64,000 nucleotides of DNA from assembly GCA_963682055.1 (NCBI GenBank), contig OY821747.1, positions 32,052,126 through 32,116,125 on the forward strand, given 5' to 3'. Of this stretch, positions 61,079-64,000 are shown piece by piece. The position numbers and the translations under genes are program-made. Each line of letters opens with the position of its first letter. Within the stretch, counting starts at the first letter, position 1. The DNA comes from Primula veris. Its lineage: Eukaryota > Streptophyta > Magnoliopsida > Ericales > Primulaceae. The notes below the pieces were generated by a model. The model had not been told where the DNA came from and searched no databases. It saw only the letters and a list, made by a program, of their open reading frames with translations.

Positions 61079-61257
61079 GCTCTACTGAAACCGCAACCAT
61101 AAATGTTGGTCTTTAATTCTGGGAGTTACACCCCCAGAATCCGCTCAATCAATTCTGAAACCGCAGCATTTACTCTCATTCATTGCTGACGTTTCTCTTG
61201 CTGGAAACTCTAGGGACTCCTTTTTGTATTTTATACAAAACTCCCTATTCGGGTTTG

Positions 61258-61490
61258 GACCCAAGACCCAAGACCCAAGACCCAAGACCCAAGACCCGAG
61301 ACATTCCCCAAATCCCAAATCCCAAATCCCAAATCCCAAATCCCAAATCCCAAATCCCAAATCCCAAGCCCAAGCCCAAGCCCAAGCCCACGCCCGTGCC
61401 CGTGCCCGTGCCCGTGCCCGTGCCCGTGCCCGAGCCCGAGACCCGAGACCCGAGACCCGAGACACGAGACACGAGACACGAGCGAGCGCG
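61258..61490. repeat. Graded microsatellite array in the LTR U3 region
   Basis: Successive blocks of short units run into each other: CCCAAGA, then CCCAAAT (about seven), CCCAAG, CCCGTG (about six), CCCGAGA and CACGAGA. Because no unit contains a stop in several frames, long open frames appear on both strands; these are artefacts. Confidence 0.92.
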
Positions 61491-61887
61491 CGTGTGTGGT
61501 ACACACTAATACTCTTAGGTGTATGTGGACATGTTAGTTTAATAACTACATGGGTTGGTAAGGTATATATATTGTAAGATTAACTCTTAATCTTCCAATA
61601 TGGGATTAATCAAAATGGTTTTTCTCATTAACCATTTCGGTTTTTCCAGATTTTTTCCAGATTTGAGCTTCCGAGGTACCAACTTTGAAGCCACTTTGTA
61701 TTCACACCCATTCTCCGAATAGGTCATGTGATATACCGTTACGAAGCTCGTCACACGGGCTACTCAACCACGTTGAGTACGGTATAAACAACTCAGCGCT
61801 GTTACACGAAATAATGACTCGAAGTTGGTCCAGTTACCATTCGGAAACACCCATGTTTTCACATGTTTTTCCAACAATCCCCCACAT

Positions 61888-62353
61888 GAATGCAATTGGC
61901 TGAAAATAAAATGCTCCTAAATGCATACGAGAGAAAACCGCAAGAGTTCACTGCATAAGGACAGGTAGCGCGCGCCTTGAACCTGCCGTAGTGACGTAAA
62001 ATCTGATATGCTACTATTGGGTAGCCTTTAAGCCTTGAACCCTTTAGCGTTTGTGCATACCAGGGTAATACGCACACAGTGTCCCCTCTACACCACTTAC
62101 TAAGCCCTTTGGTTGTTGTCCATATTTGGCCGTGGACTGCCTTGGCAAAGTTCAACCGAGTGCTCTAGTGATTTAGCCCATGGCTCATCACATAGTATCG
62201 GCCATACACACTCGTCATAGGTGATTTCAAGTCAAGGGTGTCCTGACTCACCCCTCTCGACCTTCGAGATACTTGTTTTCATTAAGAGCCTCATGCTCAC
62301 CCTTAAGATGGTCTAGGTCTATCACTCTTTCATCCTAGAAATGGGCTGGGAAC
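61888..62353 (-). other. 3' untranslated region of the right-edge copia element
   Basis: Lies between the pol stop codon (62354) and the purine tract. It has no coding signal beyond a short chance frame (61859-62155). Confidence 0.7.
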
Positions 62354-64000
62354 TTAAGTTCCCGAGTGCTTTGTTCGGTCACCCCCACAGTTCGGTTTTC
62401 CCGTTGAACCCGACGCTGGAGAATCCAGTTCGGGTTGGGTTGCCTCTGAGGAGGTTTCCAGTTTAATGGGCTTCAACCCCATTCCCCTCGATGAAACTTC
62501 AACTCCTACCTGAGTCAAGCCTTTTGTAAATGGATCCGCTATATTGTCTTTAGATCTCACAAAATCTAAGGACACCACACCGTTAGCTAACAATTCTCTT
62601 ACGGATTTATGTCTCCGACGAATATGTCGGGACTTTCCATTATACATATGATCCTGCGCCCGTCCAATAGCCGACTGACTATCGCAGTGCATGCTTATTG
62701 CTGGGACAGGTTTCGGCCACATTGGAATTCCTTCCAGAAAGCTTCTCAGCCAATCAGCCTCTTCTGTTGCTAGATCCAACGCTATGAACTCAGATTCCAT
62801 AGTTGATCTAGCTATGCACGTCTGCTTGGATGATCTCCATGAGACAGCTGCTCCTCCCATCACGAACACATATCCGCTAGTGGATCGTGTACTGTTGGAA
62901 TCCGAGATCCAGTTTGCATCAGAATACCCTTCCAGTACAGCTGGATATCTGGTATAATGCAACCCTCGGTCTGCTGTGTATCTCATGTATCTGAGAAGTC
63001 TCATGATGGCCTTCCAGTGTTCCTCATTGGGATTACTGGTGTACCTACTCAGTCTACTCACTGAGTTGGCTATGTCTGGTCTAGTACAGTTCATGACGTA
63101 CATCAGACTGCCTATTATTCGAGAATATTCCAATTGTCTCACACTCTCCCCAAAGTTCTTTTTCAGGGTGGTTGAGATCTCTATCGGAGTTCTGGATGTA
63201 GCTCTACTATCTTTATCAAATTTGTCAAGCATCTGTCTGACATAGTGAGTTTGAGATAGCGCATATCCGTCTGATGTCTTGGTAATTTTCATACCAAGTA
63301 TAACATCAGCGACACCCAAGTCTTTCATCTCGAATTTTTGTGACAACATTTTCTTAGTGGAGTTGATGTTATCAATACTCCCTATTATAATCATGTCATC
63401 TACGTAGAGGCAGACTACCACGTAGTCCTTTTCATTTCCTTTTACGTAGACGCATTTGTCACATTCGTTTATCCGAAAACCGTTTGATAGCATCACTCTA
63501 TCAAATTTTTCGTGCCATTGTTTAGGTGCTTGTTTAAGTCCATACAAGGACTTCACAAGTTTACACACCTTGTGAGCTTTACCTGGAACCACAAACCCTT
63601 CCGGTTGTTCCATGTAAATTTCCTCTTCCAACTCACCATTCAAGAACGCCGTTTTTACATCCATTTGATGTATTTCCAGATCGAACAGTGCTGCGAGAGC
63701 AATGACTATCCGGATTGACGTCTTCCTGGAGACAGGAGCATAGGTGTCGAAATAGTCGACACCTTCGGTTTGTCTAAAACCTTTCACTACAAGCCTAGCC
63801 TTGTATTTCTCGATTGTTCCATCGAGCTTTCTCTTCCTCTTGAAGATCCACTTGTGTCCTAGTGGCTTACACCCGGGTGGTAGATCCACTAGTTCCCAAG
63901 TGTGATTTTGTAATATCGATTCAACCTCATTGTTGATCGCTTCCTCCCAATATTGGGCTTCCGGGGATGACATTGCTTGTTTGAATGTCGCCGGTTCGCC
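62354..64000 (-). CDS. Copia pol polyprotein, C-terminal part (reverse transcriptase and RNase H), partial
   Basis: The frame is open from the right edge (64000) to the stop at 62354-62356, with no internal stop. An upstream part of Pol is outside the window. Reverse transcriptase motifs in order: [49 protein letters not shown], active site [11 protein letters not shown] and MKDLG, then [16 protein letters not shown]. RNase H follows: [37 protein letters not shown] and HCDSQSAI, ending with [18 protein letters not shown] polar tail of about 50 residues follows. It replicates the element RNA in cytoplasmic particles. No damage is visible, so the element may be young or active. It is clearly distinct in sequence from the copia pol at 1-1592. 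Confidence 0.93.
   Translation of the reverse strand, partial: GEPATFKQAMSSPEAQYWEEAINNEVESILQNHTWELVDLPPGCKPLGHKWIFKRKRKLDGTIEKYKARLVVKGFRQTEGVDYFDTYAPVSRKTSIRIVIALAALFDLEIHQMDVKTAFLNGELEEEIYMEQPEGFVVPGKAHKVCKLVKSLYGLKQAPKQWHEKFDRVMLSNGFRINECDKCVYVKGNEKDYVVVCLYVDDMIIIGSIDNINSTKKMLSQKFEMKDLGVADVILGMKITKTSDGYALSQTHYVRQMLDKFDKDSRATSRTPIEISTTLKKNFGESVRQLEYSRIIGSLMYVMNCTRPDIANSVSRLSRYTSNPNEEHWKAIMRLLRYMRYTADRGLHYTRYPAVLEGYSDANWISDSNSTRSTSGYVFVMGGAAVSWRSSKQTCIARSTMESEFIALDLATEEADWLRSFLEGIPMWPKPVPAISMHCDSQSAIGRAQDHMYNGKSRHIRRRHKSVRELLANGVVSLDFVRSKDNIADPFTKGLTQVGVEVSSRGMGLKPIKLETSSEATQPELDSPASGSTGKPNCGGDRTKHSGT

Larger units (their letters stand above)
60238..61876 (-). repeat. 3' LTR of the right-edge copia element (1,639 bp)
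   Basis: Plus-strand ends TGTTGG and CCAACA form the inverted termini. A minus-strand TATA box (CTATAAAA, 61071-61078) and AATAAA signal (60319-60324) are in the expected order. A short-unit array lies upstream of the TATA box (61258-61490) and a minisatellite lies in the transcribed part (60376-60660). Confidence 0.88.
60238..64000 (-). mobile_element. Ty1/copia retrotransposon, 3' part (runs off right edge)
   Basis: The 3' LTR (60238-61876), purine tract (reverse complement of ATCCCCCACAT, 61877-61887), a 3' untranslated region and the end of pol are present. The insertion lies in intron 9 of the second IDM1-like copy; the 5 bases before it (AAAAC, 60233-60237) are the predicted target duplication. 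Its LTR is eight times longer than those of the other two copia elements, and its pol differs, so it belongs to a different lineage. Confidence 0.92.

Noticed and set aside
61145..61577. Several overlapping open frames of 75-119 residues on both strands
   Set aside because: They are low-complexity translations of the graded microsatellite (repeats of Pro-Lys, Ala-Arg, Gly-Leu and similar) with no family similarity.

Overview
This is a flowering-plant nuclear window, probably from a eudicot; I cannot resolve the species. The evidence is AT-rich DNA, multi-exon genes with GT-AG introns, plant-only families (chloroplast RNase E/G, DUF241, TDBD-PHD-acyltransferase, DCD-kelch) and plant transposons: Ty1/copia, Ty3 chromovirus, Stowaway-like MITEs, a Mutator-type foldback element and CACTA remnants. 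Nothing prokaryotic was seen: no operons, CRISPR or phage.

Layout. 1-2385 is the 3' end of a plus-strand copia element with a 206-bp LTR. 3348-17401 (minus) is a 12-exon gene for the chloroplast ribonuclease E/G-like protein RNE. Its reconstructed reading frame is open for 2,811 nt although intron 7 carries a 1.8-kb foldback element (9-bp target duplication) and intron 1 carries a complete, very young 5.4-kb chromovirus (425-bp LTRs that look identical, 5-bp target duplication). 17.4-28.6 kb holds no gene: a higher-order tandem array, two Stowaway-like MITEs and CACTA remnants. 28684-29601 (minus) is a single-exon DUF241 gene with a TATA box.

32289-40680 (minus) is a short member of the IDM1-like family (TPL-binding domain, PHD finger, acyltransferase), with 12 coding exons and 472 residues. 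Two PHD fingers appear compressed into one. A diverged copy of its 3' end lies at 59365-60190 and a small inverted piece at about 50.2 kb. 45692-49335 (minus) is a decayed DCD-kelch gene with at least three frame breaks. 54500-58164 (minus) is a degenerate but fully bounded copia element (target duplication TGATC), related to the one at the left edge. 60238-64000 (minus) is the 3' end of another copia element. Its 1.64-kb LTR carries two internal tandem-repeat arrays, and it sits in an intron of the second IDM1-like copy.

The genes do not form a pathway. RNE processes plastid RNA and the IDM1-like protein would act on chromatin or transcription. The main story is transposon load inside introns and local gene duplication and decay. 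I found no clearly new biological system. The best candidates for follow-up are the RNE gene that seems to lack its starch-binding domain and has an intronic foldback, the compressed PHD protein and its copies, and the repeat-bearing copia LTR.
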